Made by a program: the position numbers and the translations under genes. Below the pieces are notes generated by a model. The model ran no database searches. It saw only the letters and a list, made by a program, of their open reading frames with translations, and was not told the origin of the DNA. Shown here in pieces: positions 51,562 to 60,719 of a stretch of DNA of 64,000 nt. The stretch comes from Pseudomonadota bacterium. GTDB lineage: Bacteria > Pseudomonadota > Gammaproteobacteria > Steroidobacterales > Steroidobacteraceae. Within the stretch, counting starts at the first letter, position 1. Every line of letters starts with the position of its first letter. Where the stretch lies: contig JADIZR010000003.1 of assembly GCA_016704655.1 (NCBI GenBank), positions 228,152 through 292,151 on the forward strand, in the 5' to 3' direction.

Positions 51562-52210
51562 GACGTGCTCCTGGTAATGCAGGCTGGCAAACGGCCAGCA
51601 CGTCGTACTGGAAGATCGGACGGTCGAGGTCGCACACCACGAATGGGTCACTCGGGTCGTCGCCGCTGCGGCGATCGTCGCAGCCAGTACTTGAGTGGGT
51701 GGGTACCTCCACGGTGCTGCCAACCACAGTCAGAGTATGAGCTTGCTTGCCGTCCAGATCTGTACGCTCCACTACGGATGCGACACCCTGCCGGGTCGTC
51801 CGACACGTGAAAAGTGGCGCGGTGGTCGCGCCATCGGACCATGCGTTGAGAATCAGGCGCGTTCCAGGAATTCGCGTTGAAGGACTGGATGGCTGCTCGA
51901 CGAACCGGGCACCGCACGTTTCGCCAGCCAGCTGATCGGCAAACGCACACCTCGGCAGTTCCACGCCTGTGTTTCCCACCGCACCGACAGGCGGAGGACA
52001 GTCTCCGATACTCCTTTCATCGCGTCGGATCATGGCGGCAGGGCAGTGGTCCTTGCTTCGGATGCGCCCAGGCGACGGTATGTGTGATTCGCGTGCATGC
52101 GACTCCGCGCATCTCCAAGCATGTGCCCCACCGCATGTCGTTGTGCATCCGCACGCGTGCTTCACGGTCGCTGATGATGCGATCACTCGGAACATTCATT
52201 GGAGACGAAA

Positions 52211-52741
52211 ATGACAAGCAACACTCTGGAACGCGAACGGAACAAAACGGCGAACCCGCCTCCGACCGCGGGCGCACTCGGCGCGCATCCGGTTGGAACG
52301 GGGCTCGGCGCGGCGGCAGGTGGTGCGGCCGCAGGCGCACTGGCGGGAACGGTGGCGGGCCCGGTGGGTACGGTGATTGGTGCGGTGGCAGGTGCCGTGG
52401 CCGGCGGCGGCGCTGGCAACAAGATCGCCAAATCAATCGACCCCACCGTCGAGGAAGCGTACTGGCGCCAGAACTATTCAAGTCGGCCCTACGTGACCCG
52501 CGGGGCAACCTTTGACGAGTATGGTCCCGCCTACCGCTACGGTGTCGACGCGTACGGACGCCACGAGGGCCGCTCGTTCGAACAGGCGGAACCCGAATTG
52601 ATGCGCGATTGGGACCGCGCCAAAGGCACGTCCAGGTTGACGTGGGAGAACGCGAAGCACGCGACCCGTGACGCCTGGCAGCACGCCAGCGACTTCGTTG
52701 AACGCGCGACGCCTGGTGACTCTGATCACGACGGGAAGTAG
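52211..52741 (+). CDS. Glycine-zipper protein
   Basis: The 176-residue protein has a glycine-zipper segment (GTGLGAAAGGAAAGALAGTV, then GAVAGAVAGGGAGN) that is likely to insert into or associate with membranes. It is followed by a conserved soluble part (YWRQNYSSRPYVTRG, FDEYGPAYRYG, WENAKHATRDAWQHA). Such proteins often occur near CsbD or other stress genes, as here. Function unknown. Confidence 0.8.
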   Translation: MTSNTLERERNKTANPPPTAGALGAHPVGTGLGAAAGGAAAGALAGTVAGPVGTVIGAVAGAVAGGGAGNKIAKSIDPTVEEAYWRQNYSSRPYVTRGATFDEYGPAYRYGVDAYGRHEGRSFEQAEPELMRDWDRAKGTSRLTWENAKHATRDAWQHASDFVERATPGDSDHDGK

Positions 52742-52984
52742 GTCGAGACCGGCAGTCCCTACGGGACTGCGATCCGACGACTGAACAGGAACCATCGAGT
52801 GGACACGCGACTCCGGCGCACGCCGGATCAAGCGTCCACTCGGTGTCTGCCCCGTTGCAGTCCACTGGGCGCGATCCGGACGGACGCGCACACGGCCACA
52901 CCACCGCGCTGCGTGCGGCGTACGATGTCGGCAGGTCGCTGTTGCAGCCGAGGCCATGCGTCACTGTCGCAAGAGGGAAACACT

Positions 52985-53194
52985 ATGTCTGTCGCCAAAA
53001 TCTCTGAAATCACCTCGACCTCAAAGACGAGCTTTGAGGATGCCGTTGCCGATGGCATCAAGCGGGCGAGCAAGACCATCCGCGACATCAGCGGCGCCTG
53101 GGTCGCCGATCAAGAAGTTGTGGTGAAGTCCGGCAAGATCGTTGCGTACAAAGTTCGACTCAGACTCACGTTCGTGCTCGACGACAAAAAGTAG
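52985..53194 (+). CDS. Dodecin flavin-binding protein
   Basis: The 69-residue product has the dodecin pattern: MSVAKISEITSTSKTSFEDAV, with IKRASKTIRDISGAWVADQE and VRLRLTFVLDD. Dodecins form dodecamers that bind flavins and limit their photoreactivity or store them. It sits in the stress-type cluster. AGAGGG precedes the ATG at 52985. Confidence 0.93.
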   Translation: MSVAKISEITSTSKTSFEDAVADGIKRASKTIRDISGAWVADQEVVVKSGKIVAYKVRLRLTFVLDDKK

Positions 53195-53276
53195 CGCGTT
53201 GCGCCGACGTCTCAGGGGTTACATCCCCAGGGACTCAGGCGCCGCTCGAGTCACCGCATGAATCGGCGCAGCGAGT

Positions 53277-53440
53277 GTTAGACGGACAACAGTTGCGGGC
53301 CATCCAGCCGCCCGATGATGTTGCGGATAACCGATCCCATCAGCTGCTGCACGCCGGTCATGCCGACGCTGGCCGACTGCTCCACGACAAAGCCGGCCTT
53401 GGCGAGCTTGAGCGGCTTGATGAAGTAAATAGCCGCGCGC
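53277..53440 (-). pseudogene. Possible C-terminal gene remnant
   Basis: On the reverse strand a frame without a start encodes AIYFIKPLKLAKAGFVVEQ and GVQQLMGSVIRNIIGRLDG, ending in TAA. It looks like conserved protein sequence, but I recognise no family and no upstream part. The segment 53441-53684 holds nothing I can support. Confidence 0.3.
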
Positions 53441-53684
53441 GCCGAGCCCCGAACACAATGCGGGCGCTGCGCGGTTTGCCGTCATTGTGCGTGTGGATCG
53501 CCTGATGTCGTCCCCTGGCCAGCGACCATCAACGCTTGCCACCAACCCCCTCGGAATCCACGCCCCGGCGCGATCCGCGACCGCGCCAGTTCGGAGCGGT
53601 GCCTCCCATCGGCGACTCGACGTGTTCGGTGACGCACGGAAGCGCAAGCCGCGACTCCCTATGCTTTTCCCCAAAGAGCGCGTC

Positions 53685-53996
53685 ATGCACGATACCAATC
53701 CAAAGCTTGTCGACCCGTCAAACCAGCTGCAGCTGGAGCTGTCGAGGTGGGAGACTGAGGGCGGTGCAGTCGGAGGTCCACCCGAAGGCGGATTTCGAAG
53801 GGAAGCCTCTCCGCTTACGCGTCACAGCGCGGGAAAGTCTGTTAGGCACGTCGCGCGTACCCGCTCAAACCTGCTCGAGAAATGGCGGTCACTATTTCAC
53901 CGCGGCAGCCTTCGAGGTCACCACGCCGTGATGACCAACTGGGTTGTGAGTCGGTTCTCTGGCGGTGATGATGAATACCGTTTCCTCCGCCGTTAG
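53685..53996 (+). CDS. Small hypothetical protein
   Basis: The frame from ATG 53685 encodes 103 residues, starting HDTNPKLVDPSNQLQLELSR and containing WETEGGAVGGPPEGG. This N-terminal part resembles small conserved proteins, while the C-terminal part is basic and less convincing. It overlaps the next gene by 32 bases, so the end may not be real. Function unknown. Confidence 0.4.
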   Translation: MHDTNPKLVDPSNQLQLELSRWETEGGAVGGPPEGGFRREASPLTRHSAGKSVRHVARTRSNLLEKWRSLFHRGSLRGHHAVMTNWVVSRFSGGDDEYRFLRR

Positions 53997-55152
53997 CCCG
54001 GCCACGTGGATCAGCAGACCCGCGCCAAGGGCTGCTCTTGCGCCGAGTTCCCGCTACGGCCAGAGGCTGCACAGCAGTTTTCGGCCCCACCCGCTGCTGC
54101 GGGGTGCGCATTTGCAAACCATGGCATCCTTGTTGCGGCCTGCCCCGAAACTGGTTCTACGCTGCGAACGACTGGAATTGCCCGATGGCGATTTCCTGGA
54201 CCTGGGCTGGAGCGGTGATCACAACAAGACGGGGCCGCTGGCGGTGCTGGTCCATGGTCTGTGCGGCGGCTTTGAATCCAAGTATGCGCGGGGCACCGCC
54301 TGCCAACTGATTGCCCAGGGCTGGCGCACGGTGATTCTTCAATTGCGCGGCGCCGGGCCGGAGCCAAACCGGCTGCAACGGTGCTACGACCAGGGAGACA
54401 CGGAGGACCTCCGCTACTTCTGGCACCTTTTGCGTAACCGCGAGCCGCACGCGTTCATCGCTTCCGTCGGCTGGTCGCTGGGCGGTAATGTCACCCTGAA
54501 GGCGCTGGCGGAGGAGGGCAATGCGGCGCCGGTCGATATCGCTGCCGCGGCCTCTGTGCCCTTCGACATCCGGCCATGTGCTGAACGGTTGCGCACCGGG
54601 TTCTCGCGCCTTTACCAGAAGCGCTTGCTCGACGATTTAAAGAGCGCTCTGCGACGCAAGCACCTTCACCTCGCACCTTCGCCATTGGTGAATCTGGCCG
54701 CCGCACTGGCCGCACGCGATTTCATCGAGTATGACGAAGCCTACACGGCGCCGCTGGCAGGCTACCGCGATGCGGAGGACTACTACACGCACTCCTCCTG
54801 CGGCCGCTTATTGCGGAATATTCGTTGCCCGACTCTCGTCGTGCATGCGCTGGATGATCCGTTCATGACGGCCGACATTGTTCCCGCGCTGGATGCGCTG
54901 GCACCCTGTGTGACGCTTGAAGTGGCGCAGAGTGGAGGTCATGTTGGGTTCGTCAGCGCGGGTGCTCTCGGGCTGCCGTATTGCTGGCTCGAGCGCAGGC
55001 TGACGGCGTATCTGCACGACGGTTACAAGGGTCGAGTTGGCGCGCACGTTCATCCCGTCGCAATCCAGAGCGCAGCGCGGGGTCGCAGCCAGAGCGACTT
55101 TTACCCGGCCCCCGCGACTACCTTGGGCCTCGCCATGGCGACCTCGACCTGA
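53965..55152 (+). CDS. YheT-like alpha/beta hydrolase
   Basis: The 395-residue protein has the YheT pattern: FRPHPLLRGAHLQTM, VLVHGLCGGFES, the nucleophile elbow GWSLGGN, and a catalytic pair suggested by HALDDPF and SGGHVGFV. The family includes esterases or lipases of uncertain substrate. The N-terminal 35 residues are poorly conserved, so the true start could be internal, near FRPHPLLRG. Confidence 0.85.
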   Translation: MMMNTVSSAVSPATWISRPAPRAALAPSSRYGQRLHSSFRPHPLLRGAHLQTMASLLRPAPKLVLRCERLELPDGDFLDLGWSGDHNKTGPLAVLVHGLCGGFESKYARGTACQLIAQGWRTVILQLRGAGPEPNRLQRCYDQGDTEDLRYFWHLLRNREPHAFIASVGWSLGGNVTLKALAEEGNAAPVDIAAAASVPFDIRPCAERLRTGFSRLYQKRLLDDLKSALRRKHLHLAPSPLVNLAAALAARDFIEYDEAYTAPLAGYRDAEDYYTHSSCGRLLRNIRCPTLVVHALDDPFMTADIVPALDALAPCVTLEVAQSGGHVGFVSAGALGLPYCWLERRLTAYLHDGYKGRVGAHVHPVAIQSAARGRSQSDFYPAPATTLGLAMATST

Positions 55153-55177
55153 CGGGTCGCGCCGATCAGCGACGCGG

Positions 55178-55399
55178 TTAGACGTGCTGGCCGCAGCCGG
55201 GGTTGGCCAGCGCGCCAAGATGCGCGGTGGGATCGCGAGCGCTCTCGAGCGTCGTGAGCACCGCATTCGTCTTCGTGCGCAGCTCCGCTGAGTGATAGAA
55301 GCGCAGGAACGGCTTGGCCGAGGAATCCGACCCTGCGGCAACCGGCTTCGCGGCCGCTGCGCGCTTCGCGGCAGGCTTGCGCTTAGACGCGGTATTCAT
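55178..55399 (-). CDS. Small Ala/Lys-rich protein downstream of an acyl-CoA dehydrogenase
   Basis: This 73-residue protein has a basic low-complexity N-terminus (KRKPAAKRAAAAKPV) and a conserved-looking C-terminus (FLRFYHSAELRTKTNAVLTT). It starts two bases after the acyl-CoA dehydrogenase stop, so it is probably co-translated. Function unknown. Confidence 0.65.
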   Translation of the reverse strand: MNTASKRKPAAKRAAAAKPVAAGSDSSAKPFLRFYHSAELRTKTNAVLTTLESARDPTAHLGALANPGCGQHV

Positions 55400-55401
55400 G
55401 C

Positions 55402-57186
55402 TCAGCTCGCATACGAGACAACTTCGGCGTGCAAGTGGGCTGCCGCCGCCGGATCAACCGCTGCACGACTGACGAGCGCCAAGGCGCCGGCCTGTTGCTC
55501 CGGGGTGGCGGACGCCTGCCCGTGCACGGCGACCGCGTACTCGCTCAGGTCCTGCACGAACACGCCAAACATCCGATCGACGTGGCTCTCGTCGAGACCT
55601 GCGCAGGCGGCGGTGGTGCCGGTGCGTGTCCCACCCGGTGCGCCGTCGATGGCGAGGGCAGCTGCTTCCGCGGCCAGTTGCGCATAGACGATCTGGGTGA
55701 AGATCTGCCCGACGTTGAGCAGGAAATCGAGGTCCTTGGCCTGCTCCCCGCGCGGCGGTGCCGTGGCCATCAGGTGTCCGAATGCCTGCACCTGGCCGAT
55801 GAAGGTCGCCACGTTCGGCAGCGTCGAGAATCGTGCAAAGGCACCGCGCCAGTCCGGGAAGCCGATGCGCGACAGGCCGCTCGCCGGCCCCTGTGCGAAC
55901 AGGAACGTGTCATCGGCGGGGTCGAGCCGCACCGGCACCGGGGCACATTGGACGCCCTGTCCAGCGCCGGCCGCGGCAAAGGCCGGCAGGAACTTGAGCA
56001 CCAGCGCTAGATTGACGTGGACGGTCCCCTCCAGTTTCGGCAGCGTACGGATGTGCCGTGTTGCCTGCTCGAAGTACGTGTCCTTCTCGAATCCTTTCGC
56101 CGCGATCACTTCCCACAGCAGATCGACCACCCGCTCACCCTCGCTGGTGACCTTCATCTTGGCGATGGGGTTGTAGAGCAGGAAGCGACGGTCTTCGGGT
56201 GAGGCGCTGCGCTCGTAATCCGAGCACCGCGCGCTGTAGAGCTTCATCGCGACCAGTCGAATGTAGGCGTCGGCGAGCAGTCGCCGCACGTGTGGAAAAT
56301 CGGTGACGCGCGTGCCGTAGAGCACCCGGCGGTGGGCGTGCTGGATTGCCTCGACGAAGGCATGCTCGGCGATGCCGAGGCTGGCCCAGGCGAGCTGCAC
56401 CTTGCCGACATTCACGGTGGCGAGCGCCGCATCCCATGCAGCCTTGCCCGTGTGCAGCACGTCGGCCGGGGTCACGGGGTAATCGGTGAGCCTGAATTCC
56501 GACACATACATCTGGCCGCGCACGACATTCTGCACCAGCGTGTATCCCGGATGCTTTGGATCAGCGAGGAAGAACAGGTAATCATCGGCTGGATTGGCCG
56601 ACGGTCCCTCCGGGCGCTGCACGCGGCCGAACACCGACACGCGGGCGGCGCAGTTCCCGTTGCCGATGTAGTACTTCTCGCCGCTGGCGCGCCAGCCGGC
56701 GCCGTCCGGGATCAGCACCATGTCGGTGGAATAGATATCGGCCCCGTGTTCGCGCTCCGAAAGTCCGAACGCGAACAGTCCGCCCTGTGCGAGCAACTGG
56801 CCAACCAGACGTTTGGCTTCCGCATTCCCGCTCGTCCAGACCGGTCCCAGACCCAGCACGGTGACCTGCCAGGCGTACCAGTGCTCGAGCGAATACCAGG
56901 CCAGCAGCTCGCTCAGGTCGTTGTTGCGTGCGGTGTCCCAGCGGGCCGTCGTTGCATCGCTTCCGCCGGTCAACGTTCCGACCGCGGCCGGCGTGCCGAA
57001 CCGGGCGAAAATGCCTTCGCGGACGATCATCTCCAGGAAATCGTCATACCAGGTCGCGTCGTGGCTTTCCGCTTTCAGGGCGGTGTGACCCTTGGCCTCG
57101 AAAAAACGGCGCACGGCCAGCAGTGCGCGACGAGTCGGCTCGTCGTAATGAGCGGCGTCGTAGGGGGAGGGATGGAAGAGCAGCAT
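55402..57186 (-). CDS. Acyl-CoA dehydrogenase
   Basis: The 594-residue protein has the acyl-CoA dehydrogenase layout: an N-terminal helical domain (VRRFFEAKGHTALKAE), a middle domain (GLSEREHGADIYSTD, KYYIGNGNCAARV) and a C-terminal helical domain with ATVNVGKVQLAWASLGIAE and the RHIRTLPKLEGTVHVN segment. The length resembles the long, VLCAD-like subgroup. It would oxidise acyl-CoA in beta-oxidation. A small Ala/Lys-rich gene follows. Confidence 0.9.
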   Translation of the reverse strand: MLLFHPSPYDAAHYDEPTRRALLAVRRFFEAKGHTALKAESHDATWYDDFLEMIVREGIFARFGTPAAVGTLTGGSDATTARWDTARNNDLSELLAWYSLEHWYAWQVTVLGLGPVWTSGNAEAKRLVGQLLAQGGLFAFGLSEREHGADIYSTDMVLIPDGAGWRASGEKYYIGNGNCAARVSVFGRVQRPEGPSANPADDYLFFLADPKHPGYTLVQNVVRGQMYVSEFRLTDYPVTPADVLHTGKAAWDAALATVNVGKVQLAWASLGIAEHAFVEAIQHAHRRVLYGTRVTDFPHVRRLLADAYIRLVAMKLYSARCSDYERSASPEDRRFLLYNPIAKMKVTSEGERVVDLLWEVIAAKGFEKDTYFEQATRHIRTLPKLEGTVHVNLALVLKFLPAFAAAGAGQGVQCAPVPVRLDPADDTFLFAQGPASGLSRIGFPDWRGAFARFSTLPNVATFIGQVQAFGHLMATAPPRGEQAKDLDFLLNVGQIFTQIVYAQLAAEAAALAIDGAPGGTRTGTTAACAGLDESHVDRMFGVFVQDLSEYAVAVHGQASATPEQQAGALALVSRAAVDPAAAAHLHAEVVSYAS

Positions 57187-57319
57187 GATGCAGTGACTCC
57201 GGGCGGCCGCAGGGGCGGTTGCGCCGATCTTGACTGCGTCGAGTCTACGCCGCCGATCCGTATGGGAGCATTAGTGCGGTACGCCGCGGCAGTCGGGCGC
57301 GATACGCGTCGCCGTATCT

Positions 57320-57548
57320 TTACCTGCTTAAGTGCCCTACCACCCGCCGCACCTGCGCGCCGTGGCGGTGCTCGAACAGATAAATCCCTGCCACGTCCCG
57401 AACGCCGGCACAGCGAGCACGAGGTGTGCTGCACGAACAGCGTCACCAACCCTTCCACGATCCCGCTCTCACGGACGAAGCGCACGACCTCCCCGGTGAA
57501 CTCGTAGAGTCCGGGTCCGGACGTCCGCACGCTGAATACGGTCTGCAT
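57320..57548 (-). pseudogene. yjbQ: YjbQ/UPF0047 gene with internal deletion and frameshift
   Basis: The 5' part (GLYEFTGEVVRFV, TLFVQHTSCSL) is a normal YjbQ N-terminus. It is followed directly by VPAFGTWQG, the normal C-terminal motif, with about 70 intervening residues missing. One base is then missing in GGG (57386-57388), after which LFEHRHGAQVRRVVGHLSR restores the family's end. YjbQ-type proteins have weak thiamine-phosphate synthase activity. This copy cannot be functional because of the internal deletion. Confidence 0.75.
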
Positions 57549-57614
57549 TGAAGTCTCTCGTGCCGGAATCTGCAGGGGCGGAGCGTGCCCTGACCAATCG
57601 ACCCGGCTCGCGCG

Positions 57615-59393
57615 CTACGAGCCGTCGTCACCCGCTGCCGCGATCCGCGCCTCGGCCGCCCCCAGCATCGCCTTGAAGCGCGGATCCCCGCGCAGCGGAT
57701 CGAGATCCGGGTCCACCTTGGTATGGTTCAATCGATCAATGTGGGCGGTGTCGAACACCGGCCCGAGAATCTCAATTGCAGCTTCGTCTCGCTTCAGCAC
57801 GACCAAAGCGCAGGCGAAGTTGTAGCGCATGTTCATGTTGTCGGGATCGATCAACAGGGCGCGGTTGATCCACGCCATGGCGCGGTCCGCTTCGCCGAGG
57901 CACGCGAGCGCCGCGACGCCGTAGCCCATCGCGGCCCCGTTGTTTGGATCCTGCGCCAGGATCCGCTCGGCGCGCGCCAGTGCAACGTGCGCTGAGCGTG
58001 TGACGCCCTGCATGTCACCTACAGCTCCGTAGCAGGTGAGCAGCATACTGGGGGAATTGACGTCGGTCTCCATGAGTGTCATCGCTTTCTCATAGAAACG
58101 AATCGCCTCGCCCAGTCGCTGTTGCCGCACCCGCAGGTAGGCTGCGGACTTGTTGACTTCATAGGACTCCGGATCGAGCCGCAGCGCGACCTCGATCTCG
58201 GTCGACGCATCGTCGTGGCGACCATACTGCGACAGCACGCGGGCCTTGACTGCGTGCGCTTCTGCCAGATTCCCGTCCAACGCGAGCGCACGTTCGGCCG
58301 CGGACATCCCGTCGTCCCCGCGCCTCCCATGGGCGAAGTGCAGCAGCATCTGCCCGAGCGCCATCAATGCCCAGGCGTGCGCGTAGCTGGGGTCGATCTC
58401 CGTGGCTCGTCGGCACAATCGGACGCTGGCCTCGGCACGCCTCGGATCCTGCTCGATGCCGGTGGCGTAGTTCTGGCGCGCCATCAGGTACAGGTTGTAC
58501 GCCTCGACATTGTCCGTGCCGCGCTGCTCGATGGCCTTTTTCTCCTCCGGCAGCAGCTTCAGTTTCAGCGCATTGACGATCGCCTGCGAGATCTCGTCCT
58601 GCAGGGCGAAGATGTCGTTGAGGTCACGATCGTAGCGCTCGGCCCAGACGTGGTTGCCGGTCGAACTGTCGATCAGCTGGGCCGAAATGCGTACTCGCTG
58701 GCCAGCTTTACGCACGCTGCCTTCGAGGATGTGGCTGACCTTCAGCTGCCTCGCGATCAACGGAATGTCGACTTGTTTGCCCTTGAAGCCAAAGGCGGTG
58801 TTGCGCGCGACCACGGCAAGCGCCGAGACCTTGTTCAGGTCCGTGATGACGTCCTCGCTGATGCCGTCACTGAAATACTCCTGCTCTGCATCGCCGCTCA
58901 TGTTTGAGAACGGCAGGACGCAGATCGCGACGCGTGGAGCAGCGACGGCGGAGGTGGGCACCGCAGGGCCGGTGCCAGCGCTCACTGCCTGAGACGCGAT
59001 CTTGCGAGCAATGATGGCGCCGAGCGCGCGCAACAATTCCTGAACCTGCGGGCTCTGCGCATCCTCCCCCCAACCATCGAGATCGGTAGTGTGAATCGCG
59101 CGCACGTCGATGGGCAGTTCGGCGCCGTCAAAGCGCACCGGGACCAGGACGCCGCGGTCGGCGGCGTCGCGCGCTTCGCCGCGAACCCAGCGCGATTCCA
59201 CCGAGGTTGGCGTCCAGACGACGACGACGGCGGCGGCGGTCTTGAGCGCGGCGCTGATCTGGCGATCGAATTCCTGCCCTGGCGAGATCTCAGGGTCCCA
59301 CCACACGGACCAACCCTGCGCCTCAATCGCGGCTACGAGCGGGGCCACTCGGGACTTGTCGGTGCGTGCGTAGGAAACAAAGACATCAGCCAT
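57615..59393 (-). CDS. TIR-TolB-like-TPR protein
   Basis: The 592-residue protein starts with a TIR domain (FVSYARTDKSRVAPLVAAIE, WSVWWDPEISPG) with the conserved Glu73 in RWVRGEARDA, the residue used by NADase TIR domains. A TolB/CadC-like domain follows (VAICVLPFSNMSGDAEQEYF, SHILEGSVRKAGQRVRISAQ), then TPR-like repeats (AEAHAVKARVLSQYGRHD). Similar TIR-TolB-TPR proteins are common in Xanthomonadales-type genomes. Signalling or defence is possible; neither is shown here. Confidence 0.88.
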   Translation of the reverse strand: MADVFVSYARTDKSRVAPLVAAIEAQGWSVWWDPEISPGQEFDRQISAALKTAAAVVVVWTPTSVESRWVRGEARDAADRGVLVPVRFDGAELPIDVRAIHTTDLDGWGEDAQSPQVQELLRALGAIIARKIASQAVSAGTGPAVPTSAVAAPRVAICVLPFSNMSGDAEQEYFSDGISEDVITDLNKVSALAVVARNTAFGFKGKQVDIPLIARQLKVSHILEGSVRKAGQRVRISAQLIDSSTGNHVWAERYDRDLNDIFALQDEISQAIVNALKLKLLPEEKKAIEQRGTDNVEAYNLYLMARQNYATGIEQDPRRAEASVRLCRRATEIDPSYAHAWALMALGQMLLHFAHGRRGDDGMSAAERALALDGNLAEAHAVKARVLSQYGRHDDASTEIEVALRLDPESYEVNKSAAYLRVRQQRLGEAIRFYEKAMTLMETDVNSPSMLLTCYGAVGDMQGVTRSAHVALARAERILAQDPNNGAAMGYGVAALACLGEADRAMAWINRALLIDPDNMNMRYNFACALVVLKRDEAAIEILGPVFDTAHIDRLNHTKVDPDLDPLRGDPRFKAMLGAAEARIAAAGDDGS

Positions 59394-59549
59394 GCGTCTT
59401 GAACCTCAACCCCGATTGATCGCAACCCTTGGCGTGCGGGGCAGGTAGCTTAACCCGGTCGCCTCGACCTCAACTCAATCCTTCCACCGCAGAACCCACG
59501 CCCAGGCGCGATCAGCGATCGCGCGAGCAGGAGTCAGCCTGCGTCTGCC

Positions 59550-60365
59550 CTATTTCCTGCCCGCGCCTTTCAACTTGAGCATGGCCTTCACCCTCGCCCC
59601 TTTGGCTTCGAGCGAGGGCCGCAGCCACTCCTGCATCCAAGGGAAGGTCGCGGCCAGTTTCGCGAGTACCAGCGTGGAGCGGGGGAGGGCACGCTCGCGC
59701 TTGCGATCGATTGCGCAGGCGACGATCGCATCGGCCACTTGCTCGGCCGTGAGGATGGGCTGCGAGAACACCAGGTCCGGCACGTGATCGAGATCGTCGA
59801 GCACGAAAGGCGTCGAAATGGGACCGGGCGAGACCACGCAAACTGCCACGCCCGCCTCACGCAGTTCTTCCCTGACAGCAAACGTGAATCCACGCAGCCC
59901 CCACTTTGACGCACAGTACGGCGCCTCGTAGGGCAACGGCACGTGGCCGGCGATCGACGCGACGTTGACGACCACGCCCCGTGACTGGCGCAGGTGCGGT
60001 AGGGCGAGTCGCGTCAGCAGCAGCGGCGCCTTCAGGTTCGCGTCGATGACGGACGCGATGGCGTCCGGTTCGAGGGTATCGAGCGCACCGCGAGCATTGG
60101 CCGCCGCGTTGTTGACGACGATGTCGATGCGACCACACCTGGCGACCGTCGTCTCGACGAGGTTGCGCAAGTCGCCGAGTTGGCTGACGTCGGTGGGGAC
60201 CGCGATCCCGCCGATCGCCTTGGCCAGTGCCGAGAGCTTGTCGGCAGAGCGCGCTGCCAGCACGACCACGGCACCTTGCTTCGCGAACGCGCGGGCCGCC
60301 GCCTCGCCGACGCCAGAGGACGCGCCAGTGACGATCACGACTTTGCCTGCCAGCGATTCATTCAT
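59550..60365 (-). CDS. Short-chain dehydrogenase/reductase
   Basis: From ATG 60365 (AAGGAAAG before it) the 271-residue protein has TGASSGVGEAAA, NNAAANARG, and YCASKWG (Tyr-x3-Lys), the classical SDR motifs. A C-terminal extension (WMQEWLRPSLEAKGARV) suggests membrane association, as in acyl-lipid SDRs. The substrate is unknown. Confidence 0.9.
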   Translation of the reverse strand: MNESLAGKVVIVTGASSGVGEAAARAFAKQGAVVVLAARSADKLSALAKAIGGIAVPTDVSQLGDLRNLVETTVARCGRIDIVVNNAAANARGALDTLEPDAIASVIDANLKAPLLLTRLALPHLRQSRGVVVNVASIAGHVPLPYEAPYCASKWGLRGFTFAVREELREAGVAVCVVSPGPISTPFVLDDLDHVPDLVFSQPILTAEQVADAIVACAIDRKRERALPRSTLVLAKLAATFPWMQEWLRPSLEAKGARVKAMLKLKGAGRK

Positions 60366-60570
60366 GGGTCTTTCCTTCGCAGCTGTCATCACGATGATTC
60401 AATCAGCCGCCGTGACCCGCGGCAAGGCGATGATCCGGGGGATTAAAGTGCTTATGGCTCCTTGTCGCGGGGGCGCGCCGGCACCGGCCGCGGACCAACG
60501 CCATGTTGGAGAAGAATCCCTGGTCGCAGTTCTTCAGGGGCTACTGGAGCCCGGCAGGTCGGTTGGAGGG

Positions 60571-60605
60571 GTGATGGGAATCGAACTCACGTTGGTGGTC
60601 AGGAC
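60571..60605 (-). other. tRNA 3'-end-like remnant
   Basis: On the reverse strand GTGAGTTCGATTCCCATCAC resembles a T-arm (TTCGATTCC) and acceptor end followed by CCTCCA. No matching 5' acceptor, D-arm or anticodon arm is found in the ~100 bases upstream, so it is not a complete tRNA. It may be a leftover tRNA end, such as an old attachment site. The remaining 60366-60719 shows nothing else. Confidence 0.35.
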
Positions 60606-60719
60606 ACGCTCAAGGTATGGCCACTTCCGGGAATCGATCGCGGGCCCGTGAAAGACCGTTAGTGATCAACCATACCGTTCCCGAAAGCGGACTCTCTACG
60701 GGGATAACGCTGGCAAGTT

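Noticed and set aside
51446..52195. 249-residue reverse frame covering the CsbD upstream region
   Set aside because: No recognisable domain or start signal; its 3' part is antisense or out of frame with CsbD.
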